From JABSSA01 sp039975755 (GTDB lineage Bacteria > Pseudomonadota > Alphaproteobacteria > Rhodobacterales > Rhodobacteraceae): a stretch of DNA of 64,000 nt. The DNA is taken from the NCBI GenBank assembly GCA_039975755.1, contig JBDWGM010000004.1, forward strand, positions 36,904 through 100,903. The letters run 5' to 3'. Both the position numbers and the translations under genes were made by a program. Position 1 is the stretch's first letter. Each line of letters opens with the position of its first letter. Of this stretch, positions 52,515 to 61,915 are shown piece by piece. The notes beneath the pieces are model-generated. The model made no database searches and was not told the origin of the DNA. It saw nothing but the letters and a program-made list of their open reading frames with translations.

Positions 52515-54617
52515 ATGCCCGACCCCAAACAGAGCCAACGCCTTGAAAACAAGTGGGATGAAGGCAAGGCGTCAGGCATGAGCGAACCCGAGAAGTTGCT
52601 CTACCGGTCAAACCTGTTGGGGTCAGACAAGCGAATCACAAACTTTGGTGGCGGGAACACCTCAGCGAAAGTGATGCAAGATGATCCGCTGACTGGCGAC
52701 ACTGCCGAAGTCTTGTGGGTGAAGGGATCCGGCGGGGATGTCGGTTCGATCAAGATGGATGGGTTTTCGACCCTGTACATGGACAAGCTAAATGCCCTGC
52801 GCGGCAAATATCGCGGTGTCGAATTCGAAGATGAAATGGTTGGGTATCTTCCTCATTGCACGTTCAACTTAAATCCGCGCGCGGCCTCGATTGACACGCC
52901 GCTGCATGCGTATGTTCCGCGCAAGCACGTGGACCATATGCACCCGGATGCGATCATTGCGATTGCTGCGGCCAAAGACAGCAAGGCCCTGACCCAGCAA
53001 GTGTTTGGCGACAGCATTGGTTGGCTGCCGTGGAAAAAGCCCGGATATGAATTGGGGCTGTGGTTGTCGGATTTCTGCGACAAAAACCCGAACGCAAAAG
53101 GTGTCATTCTGGAAAGCCATGGACTGTTCACATGGGCCGATGATGCGCGCGATTGTTATGATTTGACCTTGGATGTCATTCAGACCGCAATGGATTGGTT
53201 TGCAGGCCAAACCGCTGGCAAGCCCTCGTTTGGTGGTCCTATTTGCGAAAGCCTAGCGGCAGACCAACGACGCGCCATGGCCGCCCGACTAATGCCCGCG
53301 ATACGCGGCATGATATCAGGACAACACCATATGGTGGGCAATTTCACGGATGCTGACGCTGTTCTGGAATTTGTGAATGCCAAGGGCATGAAACGCCTTG
53401 CCGCATTGGGGACGTCGTGCCCGGATCATTTCCTGCGCACCAAAATCTGTCCCTTGGTAGTGGATTTCAATCCCAGCCAGCCAGACATCGAGGCAACCGT
53501 GGCAGGCTTGGATGTTGCCATTGATGAGTACCGCAAGCTGTATGGCGCGTATTACGAGCGGTGCAAACGAGACGACAGCCCCGCCATGCGCGATTCCAAT
53601 GCTGTTGTGTATCTGATTCCGGGCGTTGGAATGATCACCTTTGCAAAAGACAAAGCCACTGCGCGGATTTCCGGCGAATTCTATATCAACGCGATCAACG
53701 TCATGCGCGGCGCGGATGCGGTGTCTGAATATCAAGGTCTGACGGAACAAGAAGCGTTCGACATCGAATATTGGCTGCTTGAAGAAGCAAAGCTGCAACG
53801 CATGCCCAAACCGAAATCCATGGCCGGACGTGTCGCGCTGATTACCGGGGGCGCTGGTGGTATCGGGTCTGCAACCGCAGAACGATATTTAAAGGAAGGC
53901 GCATGCGTGATGCTGGCCGACATTGATGCAGACGCGTTGGTCGACGTCACCGACACACTTGCCCAACGATATTCCGCTGATGTGGTACGCAGTGTCATTA
54001 TGAACGTCACCGACGAAGACGCGGTGGCCGCAGCCTTTGCGGACACAGCCGTCGAATTTGGCGGCGTGGACATCTTGGTTTCCAACGCGGGCATCGCCAG
54101 TTCGGCCCCGATAACAGAAACCAGCTTGGCGCTTTGGGACAAGAACATGTCGATCCTGTCCACGGGGTATTTTCTTGTCAGTCGCGAAGCGTTCAAGGTC
54201 ATGCTGACCCAGAAAATGGGGGGCGCGGTTGTCTTTGTCGCCTCGAAAAACGGCTTGGCGGCGTCGCCGAACGCATCTGCGTATTGTACGGCTAAGGCGT
54301 CGGAAATTCATTTGGCCCGATGTTTGGCATTGGAAGGCGCGCCAGAAGGCATTCGCGTCAACGTGGTCAACCCGGACGCGGTTTTGAAAGGGTCCAAAAT
54401 CTGGTCAGGGGATTGGCTGAAAGAACGCGCAACGACCTATGGCAAAGACAAAGAAGGCTTAGAAGAACACTACCGCGAGCGGTCTTTGCTCAAGCGCTCC
54501 GTCCTGCCCGAAGATATCGCAGAAGCGGCGTATTTTTTGACTTCTGACCAGTCGGCTAAATCGACGGGCAACATCATCAATGTGGACGCCGGCAATGTCC
54601 AATCCTTCACCCGATAA
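52515..54617 (+). CDS. rhaD: Bifunctional rhamnulose-1-phosphate aldolase / short-chain dehydrogenase RhaD
   Basis: A protein of about 700 residues. Residues 1-420 form a class II aldolase part, with an NFGGGNTSAKV start block, a KGSGGDVGSIKMDGF segment, and a metal-binding HVDHMHPDAI region near 142. Residues about 435-700 form an SDR with TGGAGGIGSATAE, NAGIASS and YCTAKAS (Tyr-x-x-x-Lys). The first half splits rhamnulose-1-phosphate into dihydroxyacetone phosphate and L-lactaldehyde; the second probably handles lactaldehyde. The ATG at 52515 was chosen because the GGAG site lies six bases before it; upstream starts at 52503 or 52500 are possible. It is co-transcribed with rhaI. Confidence 0.92.
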   Translation: MPDPKQSQRLENKWDEGKASGMSEPEKLLYRSNLLGSDKRITNFGGGNTSAKVMQDDPLTGDTAEVLWVKGSGGDVGSIKMDGFSTLYMDKLNALRGKYRGVEFEDEMVGYLPHCTFNLNPRAASIDTPLHAYVPRKHVDHMHPDAIIAIAAAKDSKALTQQVFGDSIGWLPWKKPGYELGLWLSDFCDKNPNAKGVILESHGLFTWADDARDCYDLTLDVIQTAMDWFAGQTAGKPSFGGPICESLAADQRRAMAARLMPAIRGMISGQHHMVGNFTDADAVLEFVNAKGMKRLAALGTSCPDHFLRTKICPLVVDFNPSQPDIEATVAGLDVAIDEYRKLYGAYYERCKRDDSPAMRDSNAVVYLIPGVGMITFAKDKATARISGEFYINAINVMRGADAVSEYQGLTEQEAFDIEYWLLEEAKLQRMPKPKSMAGRVALITGGAGGIGSATAERYLKEGACVMLADIDADALVDVTDTLAQRYSADVVRSVIMNVTDEDAVAAAFADTAVEFGGVDILVSNAGIASSAPITETSLALWDKNMSILSTGYFLVSREAFKVMLTQKMGGAVVFVASKNGLAASPNASAYCTAKASEIHLARCLALEGAPEGIRVNVVNPDAVLKGSKIWSGDWLKERATTYGKDKEGLEEHYRERSLLKRSVLPEDIAEAAYFLTSDQSAKSTGNIINVDAGNVQSFTR

Positions 54618-54629
54618 GAGGGACAGATC

Positions 54630-55904
54630 ATGATCAAATCTGACGTCATCGTAAAAGAAAACGAAGTTACTGCCGCCAATCTGAACAGCGATTATACAGC
54701 ATTGGGCGAACATCTAGACCGTCGCGGGATCGACATCGAAGCCGTCAAGTCCAAGGTCGTGCAGTATGGCGTGGCGATTCCAAGCTGGGGCGTAGGCACA
54801 GGCGGAACTCGGTTTGCACGCTTTCCCGGTCCGGGTGAGCCGCGTGACATCTTTGACAAGCTGGACGATTGCGGTGTCATCCAGCAGTTAACCCACGCGA
54901 CCCCATCCGTGTCGCTGCACATCCCCTGGGACAAGGCGCTGGCCTCGGATTTGAACGCCAAAGCACAGGCGGTTGAGCTGACGTTTGATGCAATGAATTC
55001 AAACACCTTTCAGGATCAACCCGGACAGGAACACAGCTATAAATTCGGGTCCTTGTCCAACACCAATGCCGCGACGCGTCAACAAGCCGTCGAGCACAAT
55101 ATCGAATGTATCGAACTGGGCAAACAAATCGGATCAAGAGCTTTGACGATCTGGGTTGGCGATGGTTCGAATTTTCCGGGGCAGACCAATTTCACGCGGC
55201 AATTCGAACGATATCTGGACGCAACCCAAAAGGTTTATTCTGCGTTACCGAACGATTGGACCTTGTTGACCGAACACAAGATTTACGAACCGGCATTCTA
55301 TTCCACCGTGGTTCAAGACTGGGGCACCAATCTGTTGATTGCGCAGCAACTGGGCGAAAAAGCGAAATGCTTGGTCGATCTGGGACATCACGCCCCCAAC
55401 GTTAATATTGAAATGATCGTGGCGCGGCTGATTCAGTTCGGCAAATTGGGTGGGTTCCATTTCAATGACAGCAAATACGGGGATGACGATCTGGATACGG
55501 GCAGCATAGATCCTTATCGCTTGTTTTTGGTGTTCAATGAGCTTGTCGAGGCCGAAGCCGACCCCGAATTCAATCCCATGCACATGCTGGACCAAAGCCA
55601 CAACGTCACGGACCCGATCGAAAGCCTGATGGTCTCGGCGATGGAGGTTCAGCGCGCCTATGCGCAGGCCTTGATTGTCGATCGGGCGGCTTTGTCCGGG
55701 TATCAAAGCGAAAACGATGCTTTGATGGCCTCATCGACGTTGAAACAAGGGTTCCGCACGGATGTTGAACCAATTCTGGCGATGGCGCGACTGCAAGCAG
55801 GGGGCGCAATCGACCCGGTCGCCACATACCGTGCATCCAAATACCGCGCAGAGGTCGCAGCGACACGACCTGCTGTAAGCGGCGCAGGTGGCGGCATCGT
55901 CTGA
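54630..55904 (+). CDS. rhaI: L-rhamnose isomerase RhaI (rhizobial type)
   Basis: A 424-residue isomerase that turns L-rhamnose into L-rhamnulose. It is of the rhizobial/Pseudomonas type, unlike the E. coli RhaA type. Metal-site and active-site blocks seen: EHKIYEPAFYSTVVQDWG near residue 213, LVDLGHHAPNVNIEMIV near 248, and GGFHFNDSKYGDDDL near 273. It follows rhaD by 12 bp with a GAGGGAC ribosome-binding site, forming the divergent rhaDI operon. Together with the importer, mutarotase and kinase it completes L-rhamnose catabolism in this window. Confidence 0.92.
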   Translation: MIKSDVIVKENEVTAANLNSDYTALGEHLDRRGIDIEAVKSKVVQYGVAIPSWGVGTGGTRFARFPGPGEPRDIFDKLDDCGVIQQLTHATPSVSLHIPWDKALASDLNAKAQAVELTFDAMNSNTFQDQPGQEHSYKFGSLSNTNAATRQQAVEHNIECIELGKQIGSRALTIWVGDGSNFPGQTNFTRQFERYLDATQKVYSALPNDWTLLTEHKIYEPAFYSTVVQDWGTNLLIAQQLGEKAKCLVDLGHHAPNVNIEMIVARLIQFGKLGGFHFNDSKYGDDDLDTGSIDPYRLFLVFNELVEAEADPEFNPMHMLDQSHNVTDPIESLMVSAMEVQRAYAQALIVDRAALSGYQSENDALMASSTLKQGFRTDVEPILAMARLQAGGAIDPVATYRASKYRAEVAATRPAVSGAGGGIV

Positions 55905-55908
55905 ACGG

Positions 55909-55966
55909 AACCACCGCTGGATTGAACCGATTTTCACGATCATCGCCGATGACAGGCGGTGGTTTT
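55909..55966 (+). terminator. Possible terminator after rhaI
   Basis: AACCACCGC and GCGGTGGTT are perfect 9-bp arms separated by 38 bases, followed by TT. They lie directly after the rhaI stop. The long loop makes this a weaker case than a compact terminator. Confidence 0.45.
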
Positions 55967-56007
55967 GACAGGTTCCATGTGCTAGAAAAGCGTTTGTACT
56001 TGGAACA

Positions 56008-56985
56008 ATGGCAGACACAGCGTTGCTCAAACTTCTGTTCAAAGCGGCCTCGCAATCCCATCTGGATCTGGAATTCCCGATTTCGTCTCTTTTGGCGGTG
56101 CGTTTGGTCGAGCGCCCGGGAGATTGGATGTCGCGGGATGAATTGGCGACACTGAAGGCGCAGCTTCGGTCCATCGCGGACACAACACTGGATGGGCAGA
56201 ATTTGGATTACGGGGTTTTGGGCGACGACCCCAAAGCATTGCGCAATTCAATTGTGACCATGGTTGTAAGACGCGCAGACCGTGTTCCGATTGCCTTTAA
56301 CGCTTTGGCTCTGATCCCTGTTGATTTAGGTCATCGCGTCGAAGACGTTTTGCATCTAGGTCTGGTGATGGTGGATCCAAATGCAAGGCAACAAGGGTTA
56401 AGCTGGGTTTTGTATGGTCTGACCTGCCTGTTGACCTTTGTGCGGCGTGGCTGCCATCCCGTCTGGGTGTCCAACGTAACCCAAGTGCCTGCAGTAATTG
56501 GTTTGGTTGCAAACGGGTTAAGCACGCCGTTTCCAGCCCCGCAAATGGGCAAAGATGCCCGTCGCAGTTTGCTGCATCTGTTGCTTGCACGGCGCATCAT
56601 GGCCCACCACCGGCATGTTTTTGGCGTGGGTGCGGATGCCGAATTTAACGAAGACAGTTTCGTTATTTCAAACGCCTATACTGGTGGGTCGGATCATCTG
56701 AAAAAGACATTTGATGCCACGGCCAAACACCGCGATGACGTATTCAATACCTATTGTGCGGACACATTGGATTACGCACGCGGCGACGACATCCTACAAC
56801 TGGGGCAAATTGATTTTGCAAGCGCCTTTGGGTTCATGACCAAGGATGTCCCACCAAAATCCAGTCTACAACTGATTGCCGCACTCGCCACACTTGGGCT
56901 GCAACAAATGATCATTCCACTGATCCAGTGGGCCGACACAACACGCGATTACGGAATACTTAAGGCGCGGACGGATCGTTCATGA
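56008..56985 (+). CDS. GNAT-like acyltransferase family protein (tentative)
   Basis: A 325-residue soluble protein. The central part resembles a GNAT core, with FNALALIPVDLGHRVEDVLHLGLVMVDPNARQQGLS around residues 95-132 (quoted in parts: HLGLVMVDPNARQQG), ending in the acetyl-CoA-binding R-x-x-G type loop. The C-terminal 150 residues match nothing I know. It overlaps the following membrane protein gene by four bases (ATGA), so the two are coupled. The pair is followed by a TetR gene with a perfect palindrome in front. A role in membrane-linked acyl transfer is possible, but there is no direct evidence. Confidence 0.6.
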   Translation: MADTALLKLLFKAASQSHLDLEFPISSLLAVRLVERPGDWMSRDELATLKAQLRSIADTTLDGQNLDYGVLGDDPKALRNSIVTMVVRRADRVPIAFNALALIPVDLGHRVEDVLHLGLVMVDPNARQQGLSWVLYGLTCLLTFVRRGCHPVWVSNVTQVPAVIGLVANGLSTPFPAPQMGKDARRSLLHLLLARRIMAHHRHVFGVGADAEFNEDSFVISNAYTGGSDHLKKTFDATAKHRDDVFNTYCADTLDYARGDDILQLGQIDFASAFGFMTKDVPPKSSLQLIAALATLGLQQMIIPLIQWADTTRDYGILKARTDRS

Positions 56986-58172
56986 TGGATATGTCCGCCT
57001 ATATTGCGGATGCATGGGTGTCGCTTTGCGCTGCAATGGGGGCATTGATCGTCCTGACCCGTTTGGACGATCTGATGCCGGTCCCTGCGATTGCGCGGCG
57101 TTTTCGCATCTGCCTTTGGTTGATCGTTTGCCTGATGCTTGCGCGGATCGGCCATTGGGGCGGGGCCGGATATCTGTTCACGACCCTCACATACCTGACC
57201 AGCGCGTTTATCCCTTTATGTGGCCTCCTGATTGCCGAAGGGTTGATGCGCGTTCATGCCCCGCTGCACCTCAAGGCATTATGTGCCGGGGGCGGGTTGG
57301 TTTTTGCAATCTCAGCCTTTTTTCAGTTCGAAGCGACGTTGTTCTGGCAATTGGCTGGGTTGCTGTGTTTTCAACTCTGTGCCCTGATATTTATTGCTGT
57401 ATTCGTTCTGCGTCGCGATACGGCCAATCTAAGTGCGTCGGACAATCAAGCGATTGACCGGATCGTTTTGTCGCTTGCCTTGATCCTGCCCTTTCTGGCG
57501 TCCGACTATATGCGCACATCGGTGATTGATATTCCCATTCGATTGGGCGGGATTTCGGTTTTGGCCATGTGCTGGCTGGCCATCAATTTAAACCGGGTCG
57601 GTTTGCGCAAACGAGACATCGCCAGCGGGTTTGCGACGATTGCAGCCGTCGCAGTGCTGCTTACTTTCATGATTGGCCTGTTGATCCCCTTTTCAACGCG
57701 CACAGGTTTTCAGGTGGGCGGCGTCATCCTTGCTGCCATCATGGTCTTGGCCATTCGCCAAGCGGCCATTGCCCTATTGATCGAAGACCGCAACGGCTTG
57801 GTTTTGCAGGCGCTTTCAACCGCAAAGGGACATGGGCCCCAAGACGCATTGGCCCTTATTCGGCGCGCCACCGACACAACCGGAGTTATTGTGCTGGATG
57901 GCAACAGCCTGCACGATTTTGAAACCGACAATCTGCAACAATTATTTAACCAAAACCCCGTACACAGCGCAGATTCAGCATCTCAAGACGAACAACTTGA
58001 TTGGTTATTCGCGCGATTTGACGCCACACATGCATTAAGCTTAACCGCTGATCCGCTTCGCATCGCGATCCTGAAAGTGTCGGCCACATCCATTTTATCT
58101 GACGAAGCTTTGCGTGCCTTGCAAAAAACAGCGGCTGCGATTGCAAACACCACACCCGACGGAACCGATTGA
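56982..58172 (+). CDS. Polytopic membrane protein of unknown function
   Basis: A 396-residue protein. The first 260 residues hold about nine transmembrane helices (about 10-28, 43-60, 65-88, 92-110, 113-137, 150-168, 178-199, 210-232 and 236-258). The last 130 residues are soluble and helical (IRRATDTTGVIVLDG, LDWLFARFDATHAL). The topology resembles 7TM-type sensor proteins without a recognisable kinase or cyclase module. It overlaps the GNAT-like gene at its start, and the TetR gene follows. It may be a membrane sensor or acyl-acceptor partner; this is not supported by any motif. Confidence 0.65.
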   Translation: MMDMSAYIADAWVSLCAAMGALIVLTRLDDLMPVPAIARRFRICLWLIVCLMLARIGHWGGAGYLFTTLTYLTSAFIPLCGLLIAEGLMRVHAPLHLKALCAGGGLVFAISAFFQFEATLFWQLAGLLCFQLCALIFIAVFVLRRDTANLSASDNQAIDRIVLSLALILPFLASDYMRTSVIDIPIRLGGISVLAMCWLAINLNRVGLRKRDIASGFATIAAVAVLLTFMIGLLIPFSTRTGFQVGGVILAAIMVLAIRQAAIALLIEDRNGLVLQALSTAKGHGPQDALALIRRATDTTGVIVLDGNSLHDFETDNLQQLFNQNPVHSADSASQDEQLDWLFARFDATHALSLTADPLRIAILKVSATSILSDEALRALQKTAAAIANTTPDGTD

Positions 58173-58191
58173 ATTCGTCGCACTTACCCGC

Positions 58192-58208
58192 TATGAACGT
58201 CGTTCATA
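58192..58208. promoter_or_regulatory. Perfect 17-bp TetR-type palindrome
   Basis: TATGAACGTCGTTCATA is an exact palindrome around a central T. It sits 16 bp before the TetR start codon at 58224, in the position of an autoregulatory operator, and closely resembles known TetR/AcrR sites with ATGAACG half-sites. Confidence 0.7.
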
Positions 58209-58223
58209 TTCTAGGTGATCGAG

Positions 58224-58814
58224 ATGGCAGAAACCAAAAGAGACGCTTTGAGACGCACGCTGGTTGATGTGGCGCAAACGCATATTCGTTTGCGTGGGCT
58301 TGCAGCGTTGCGCGCGCGAGATGTAACTAAAGACGCCGGGTGTGCTTTGGGCAGTCTTTATAACGCCTTTGAAGATTTGGACCTTTTAATCTTGGCGGTG
58401 AATTCGCGGACGTTAAAGCGCTTGGACAGTGCATTGGCCACAGCGTTGTCCGAGGCCCCTTCCCCCGCAGACGCCATGCAAAACCTTGCGCGGGCTTACT
58501 TGTCCTTCGCCGTAGACAACCGCCAACTTTGGGCTGCGTTGTTTGATCATCGGATGCCAGCGGACCAAACCATTCCGGATTGGCACCTTGAAGAACACGA
58601 GATCCTGTTTTCACGGCTGATGGTACCGATTGCTCAGCTGTCCCCAGCGTTGGACGATCAAACCTGCGCCTTACGTGCACGCACAATTTTTTCCGCCGTC
58701 CATGGCATTGTGAAATTGTCGCTAGAGGACCGATTTGTAGCCCTGCACCCTGACGCCTTGGACAGTGAGTTGACGCAGATGGTAGAGGCCATAACGATTC
58801 AACTGCAAAGCTGA
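58224..58814 (+). CDS. TetR/AcrR family regulator
   Basis: A 196-residue regulator. The helix-turn-helix is at about residues 25-55 (LRARDVTKDAGCALGSLYNAFEDLD), a normal TetR recognition helix with a Y-x-x-F ending. The C-terminal domain is helical with a TetR-C-like LARAYLSFAVDNRQLWAALFDHRM segment. The ATG at 58224 has a TAGGTGAT site; a GTG at 58215 is an alternative. A perfect palindrome lies directly upstream. The gene follows the GNAT/membrane pair and converges with the oxidoreductase gene 3 bp away. It probably controls itself and possibly the pair before it. Confidence 0.88.
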   Translation: MAETKRDALRRTLVDVAQTHIRLRGLAALRARDVTKDAGCALGSLYNAFEDLDLLILAVNSRTLKRLDSALATALSEAPSPADAMQNLARAYLSFAVDNRQLWAALFDHRMPADQTIPDWHLEEHEILFSRLMVPIAQLSPALDDQTCALRARTIFSAVHGIVKLSLEDRFVALHPDALDSELTQMVEAITIQLQS

Positions 58815-58817
58815 CGC

Positions 58818-59810
58818 TTACCCGCGCGCCTTAGCGAACACCGCGTCAATCATCGCCTGCGTTCCACGTGCATCTTCCAACGTCCACGGATAGGGAGTTC
58901 CGTCCCTGATGTGCCGCCCAAAGGCTTGGACCTGCAGCACATATTGGTTCACACCGGGGAACCTTTCGATCGTGGTTGTTGGCATTGCGCCACCCGTTGG
59001 AATGTTCGTCTGAATTTCCAGTTCAGCTTGTGAAAACACGTTGGCATTAAACGGGGTCGTCAGGCGCATTACACCTTTTGATCCGACAAACGTCATGGTC
59101 TGAACGGGGTGAATGCGCATGGAATTGACCCAATGCGCCGAAAAGTTCGGGAACCGAGCCGACACGCGCGATGTGACGTCCACATCATTTTCGAATTCGA
59201 TATCTGCATGCGTGATCTCGCTCGGCTCTTCGCCGGTCAACCACCGCGTTGATCCATAGGTGTAAACGCCAATATCTGGAATCGCCCCGCCACCCGTTTC
59301 TGGCCGGTTGCGTACATTCCCTGTGTCACTAGCGTTGTCGTATCCAAACAACCCATCAACATGTATAAGCGTGCCAATCGCACCCTGATCATACAATGCC
59401 TTTGCGCGCTGCCATTGGGGGTGGTGCACGATCATATAGGCTTCGGTCGCAAAGCATCCTGATTGATCGCGCGCTTCAATCAAACCATCGATATCACTTG
59501 CCTGCATCGCAATTGGTTTTTCACACAGCACGTGTTTGCCAGCGGCCAAGGCTTTTTTCGTCCATTCAACATGCAAGTGGTTGGGCAATGGAATATAGAC
59601 CGCTTCAATCGATGTATCCGCCAACAGGGCATCATACGTATCAAACACCTGCACGCCGGGAGCAAAGGCCTGAAAGGGTTTGGCCTTTTGCGCGCTTGAC
59701 GTTGCCAATGCGGCTAACTCTGCGCCTTCAGCCGCATGAATGGCCCGCGCCATATGCTGAAGCGCAAAATTCGAAGCACCTAGAACGCCCCAACGTACCG
59801 GTTTAGTCAT
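58818..59810 (-). CDS. Gfo/Idh/MocA family oxidoreductase
   Basis: A 330-residue NAD(P)-dependent oxidoreductase. The N-terminal Rossmann domain starts RWGVLGASNFALQHMARAI, and the conserved active-site CEKPIAMQ (EKP motif) is near residue 97. The C-terminal beta-sheet domain includes GGGAIPDIGVYT, the family block G-x-x-x-D-x-G-V-Y. It acts on a sugar or inositol-like alcohol; no direct genomic partner shows which. The TetR gene ends only 3 bp from its stop, but it is on the other strand. Confidence 0.88.
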   Translation of the reverse strand: MTKPVRWGVLGASNFALQHMARAIHAAEGAELAALATSSAQKAKPFQAFAPGVQVFDTYDALLADTSIEAVYIPLPNHLHVEWTKKALAAGKHVLCEKPIAMQASDIDGLIEARDQSGCFATEAYMIVHHPQWQRAKALYDQGAIGTLIHVDGLFGYDNASDTGNVRNRPETGGGAIPDIGVYTYGSTRWLTGEEPSEITHADIEFENDVDVTSRVSARFPNFSAHWVNSMRIHPVQTMTFVGSKGVMRLTTPFNANVFSQAELEIQTNIPTGGAMPTTTIERFPGVNQYVLQVQAFGRHIRDGTPYPWTLEDARGTQAMIDAVFAKARG

Positions 59811-59869
59811 GATGTGAACTCCCTTTCTTGCGCGCAGGCTAGCGCATGCACTGCCAAGAGCAAGAGGGC

Positions 59870-61915
59870 CTATTCAACGTCGCGCGCAATCCTGAAGCCA
59901 ATGTTCGATTGACGACGATCAACCGGCACGGGCTGGCGTGTTTCAGGGGTCGCGTTTTTGATCGGATCATCAAATGATCCGCCCTTCAAAGTGCCTGTTT
60001 TGCACCCGTCTGTTTGCAGCGGCAACGACAAGTTTGATCGCCAGCAATCCCCGACCCATTCCCATAAGTTTCCGGCCAAATCATGCACACCGTTCGCGTC
60101 AGGTGGAAATGATCCCGCCGGGGCCACATCACTGTGGCGATCATTACATGCGGTGTTGCGCCAGGAAAACGGGGATGACGCATCGCCAAAATTACCAAGG
60201 GAGCATACCAAATCTGCGTCAGAATGGATTTGCGCGTTCAACCCGGCGTCTTTGATCCGATGCACCAAATTGGCCTCAAGCAGCAATTCAAATTCCGCTT
60301 CACTTGGCAAACGGTATTTTGGCCCCTGAACATCTTCGTTGATCCAATCAATATATCCTTGTGCATCCTCACGGCTCACGCAGGACAGCGGGAATTTATC
60401 AGGAAGCCCGCTGTTCTCATTAAACGCCATCATGGATTTCCGCAGCTTGTCGCCGTCCTGCCACGCAAAACAGGTCGGACCATCGGAGGTTTTGGAATCG
60501 ACAAAAGCCACTCCTGTTTCTTCTGCATAGGTTTTGAATTGGCCAATCGTGACTTCGGTGGTCGAGATATAAAAGGGCGCAACATCCACTGTGATGGATG
60601 GAACAGGATCATCGACGGGCCGAGGGCCATATGCCATCTTCCCCCCGTCGACGCGCACCAGTTCCGGGCACGTTTCGCAGGGTTTGACACGCACATCCTG
60701 TATTTCTGGAGCGTCTTCTTCGATCGGGGGTGGGTCTTCATTCGGCAGTTCGGGTTCAGGCACAACTAGGCCATCGCCGCCTTGCGGTTGCACCAAGGCC
60801 GCCAGTGCAAACGGAATCGCCTCAAGCGTGGCCTCATCGATCTGTCCGGTGGTCGCCAAACCAGTGTCACGCTGAAACGCAATGAGGGAGGCGCGCGTTT
60901 TGAATGACATGTCGCCTGTTACGGGTCCGGAATCATAGCCCAGATCGTTGAGCGCTTGCTGCACTTCGGCTATGGGTTCAGGGGGCGGGTCTCGATCATC
61001 ATCCGATTGAATTGGAAACGCAGCCGGAATCGGAAAAAAGAACGCACCGTCCGACCCCGCCATGTCTCGAATTTGCGGCGTAATGGCATTTTGCCAGCCA
61101 AATCGAGTGCGCAGGCGCGTTACTTCTTGGCCCAAATAACCTTTTAATTCGCCAACAGACACCAGCCCATCTTTGCCAAGCGCATTTTCCGCATCAGCGG
61201 CCCCACGTAACCCTTTAAGAAGAGCATGGGTAAAGACAGATCCGCCCAGTTGATCCACTGCAATGGTCTGTTCATCGCCGCGCCCTGCCGTAATGACATG
61301 ACGTGACGGCCCAGACAGTTGGGCGCGTGTGATGTCTGCCAAATCTGATTGTGGCGCAGCGCCTACAAGCCCAGAAAAACAACTGTCCATCAGATACAGC
61401 ACCTGATGTGCGTCGATATAACTGTCCCAGTCGCTGATATCGTCCATCGATACCATCGACGAATACCGCCCCTTGCGACTGTCTTTTATCGGCAAAAACC
61501 CACGCGATCCCGGGCCATCACCCAATGTTTCACCGTGACCTGACCAGTAAAACAAAAACCGGTCATTTTCACCGACCAGCTGGCGAAAGTCGTCGACCAT
61601 CAGCTCTTCGAGACGCTCTTTGGACACCTTTTCATCCGTCAGAATGTGAACGTGATCAAAGCCCGCTTCGTCGTACAAGTAATCTCGTATGCGTATTGGA
61701 TCCTGTGATGTCGGCAAATCGTTGAATTCGTCGAATTCACTGATCCCAATAACCAAGGCATAGCTTTTCTTGAGGTCCAGAAAACCGGCACGGGCCAACA
61801 AACGTTCTGCTGCGGTTGTTGTATCTGGACGAATTTTTGCTTCGTCCAGACCAGACGCAAACGCACCAGAGCCCAATAGGTAAAATGCCAGACACCATCG
61901 CCACAAGCGTTGCAT
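59870..61915 (-). CDS. Caspase-like peptidase with peptidoglycan-binding and SUMF1 (FGE-like) domains
   Basis: A 681-residue exported protein. Residues 1-20 form a signal peptide (cleavage near AFA-SGL). Residues about 50-295 form a caspase-like (C14) domain with the catalytic dyad His127 in YWSGHGE and Cys179 in LMDSCFSG, both intact. Residues about 313-368 match a peptidoglycan-binding repeat (VQQALNDLGYDSGPVTGDM). Residues about 415-680 form a formylglycine-generating-enzyme/SUMF1-like C-type domain, including VDVAPFYISTTEVTIGQF, YRLPSEAEFE and GNLWEWVGDCW. The small membrane protein before it overlaps by one base. A periplasmic, activated protease is suggested; targets are unknown. Confidence 0.9.
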   Translation of the reverse strand: MQRLWRWCLAFYLLGSGAFASGLDEAKIRPDTTTAAERLLARAGFLDLKKSYALVIGISEFDEFNDLPTSQDPIRIRDYLYDEAGFDHVHILTDEKVSKERLEELMVDDFRQLVGENDRFLFYWSGHGETLGDGPGSRGFLPIKDSRKGRYSSMVSMDDISDWDSYIDAHQVLYLMDSCFSGLVGAAPQSDLADITRAQLSGPSRHVITAGRGDEQTIAVDQLGGSVFTHALLKGLRGAADAENALGKDGLVSVGELKGYLGQEVTRLRTRFGWQNAITPQIRDMAGSDGAFFFPIPAAFPIQSDDDRDPPPEPIAEVQQALNDLGYDSGPVTGDMSFKTRASLIAFQRDTGLATTGQIDEATLEAIPFALAALVQPQGGDGLVVPEPELPNEDPPPIEEDAPEIQDVRVKPCETCPELVRVDGGKMAYGPRPVDDPVPSITVDVAPFYISTTEVTIGQFKTYAEETGVAFVDSKTSDGPTCFAWQDGDKLRKSMMAFNENSGLPDKFPLSCVSREDAQGYIDWINEDVQGPKYRLPSEAEFELLLEANLVHRIKDAGLNAQIHSDADLVCSLGNFGDASSPFSWRNTACNDRHSDVAPAGSFPPDANGVHDLAGNLWEWVGDCWRSNLSLPLQTDGCKTGTLKGGSFDDPIKNATPETRQPVPVDRRQSNIGFRIARDVE

